6,417 bases of DNA from Bacteroides sp. Its GTDB lineage: Bacteria > Bacteroidota > Bacteroidia > Bacteroidales > Bacteroidaceae. Shown here one piece after another: positions 5,764 to 6,417 of the stretch; the first letter of the stretch is position 1, and each line of letters begins with the position of its first letter. Both the position numbers and the translations under genes were made by a program. Where the stretch lies: NCBI GenBank assembly GCA_019412865.1, contig DXOJ01000061.1, positions 1 through 6,417 on the forward strand, read 5' to 3'. The notes beneath the pieces were generated by a model. The model had not been told where the DNA came from. It did no database searches and saw nothing but the letters and a program-made list of their open reading frames with translations.

Positions 5764-6417
<654 letters not shown>

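Overview
The window looks like a contig end from a gut Bacteroides close to B. thetaiotaomicron. This rests on protein character, on TAnnTTTG (-7) promoter boxes upstream of three genes, on weak Shine-Dalgarno signals, and on a gene order (tonB / cmk-ispH / pfkA / xusC-xusB) that I recognise from B. thetaiotaomicron around BT2059-BT2065. The species cannot be fixed from sequence alone. The first 28 bases are leftover Nextera transposase adapter, not genome.

Layout. On the minus strand at 47-730 lies a complete TonB energy transducer. Divergent from it, on the plus strand, are cmk (cytidylate kinase, 948-1634) and ispH (HMBPP reductase, 1643-2512), only 8 bp apart and surely one operon. pfkA (ATP-dependent 6-phosphofructokinase, 2712-3692) follows with its own promoter and a strong intrinsic terminator. 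On the right the minus strand carries the end of an iron-acquisition operon: a truncated DUF4374 propeller lipoprotein (xusB, running off the right edge) followed by a PepSY-TM inner-membrane protein (xusC, 4465-5676). The partner TonB-dependent receptor xusA should lie just beyond the right edge.

Between the convergent ends of pfkA and xusC is a 772-bp gap without a convincing gene. It is the most unusual part of the window. It holds four 22-bp tandem units centred on the palindrome CACGGCCGTG, enclosed by 22-nt inverted arms so that 3999-4122 can fold back on itself. Three further 22-bp units of a different sequence (TATACCGGC) follow. A recurring motif (A)TTGTCAGG occurs in both orientations and includes a perfect 13-bp hairpin. 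Two copies of TTATTGTCAG in inverted orientation bracket the 22-bp array, which loosely resembles a MITE-type element.

Functionally, cmk, ispH and pfkA are housekeeping genes (CMP phosphorylation, isoprenoid precursors, glycolysis). tonB and the xus genes belong to the same envelope-energised import theme: TonB powers outer-membrane receptors such as XusA, XusB captures ferric siderophore at the surface, and XusC probably reduces or releases the iron at the inner membrane. Whether this particular TonB serves the xus system is inference from proximity only.
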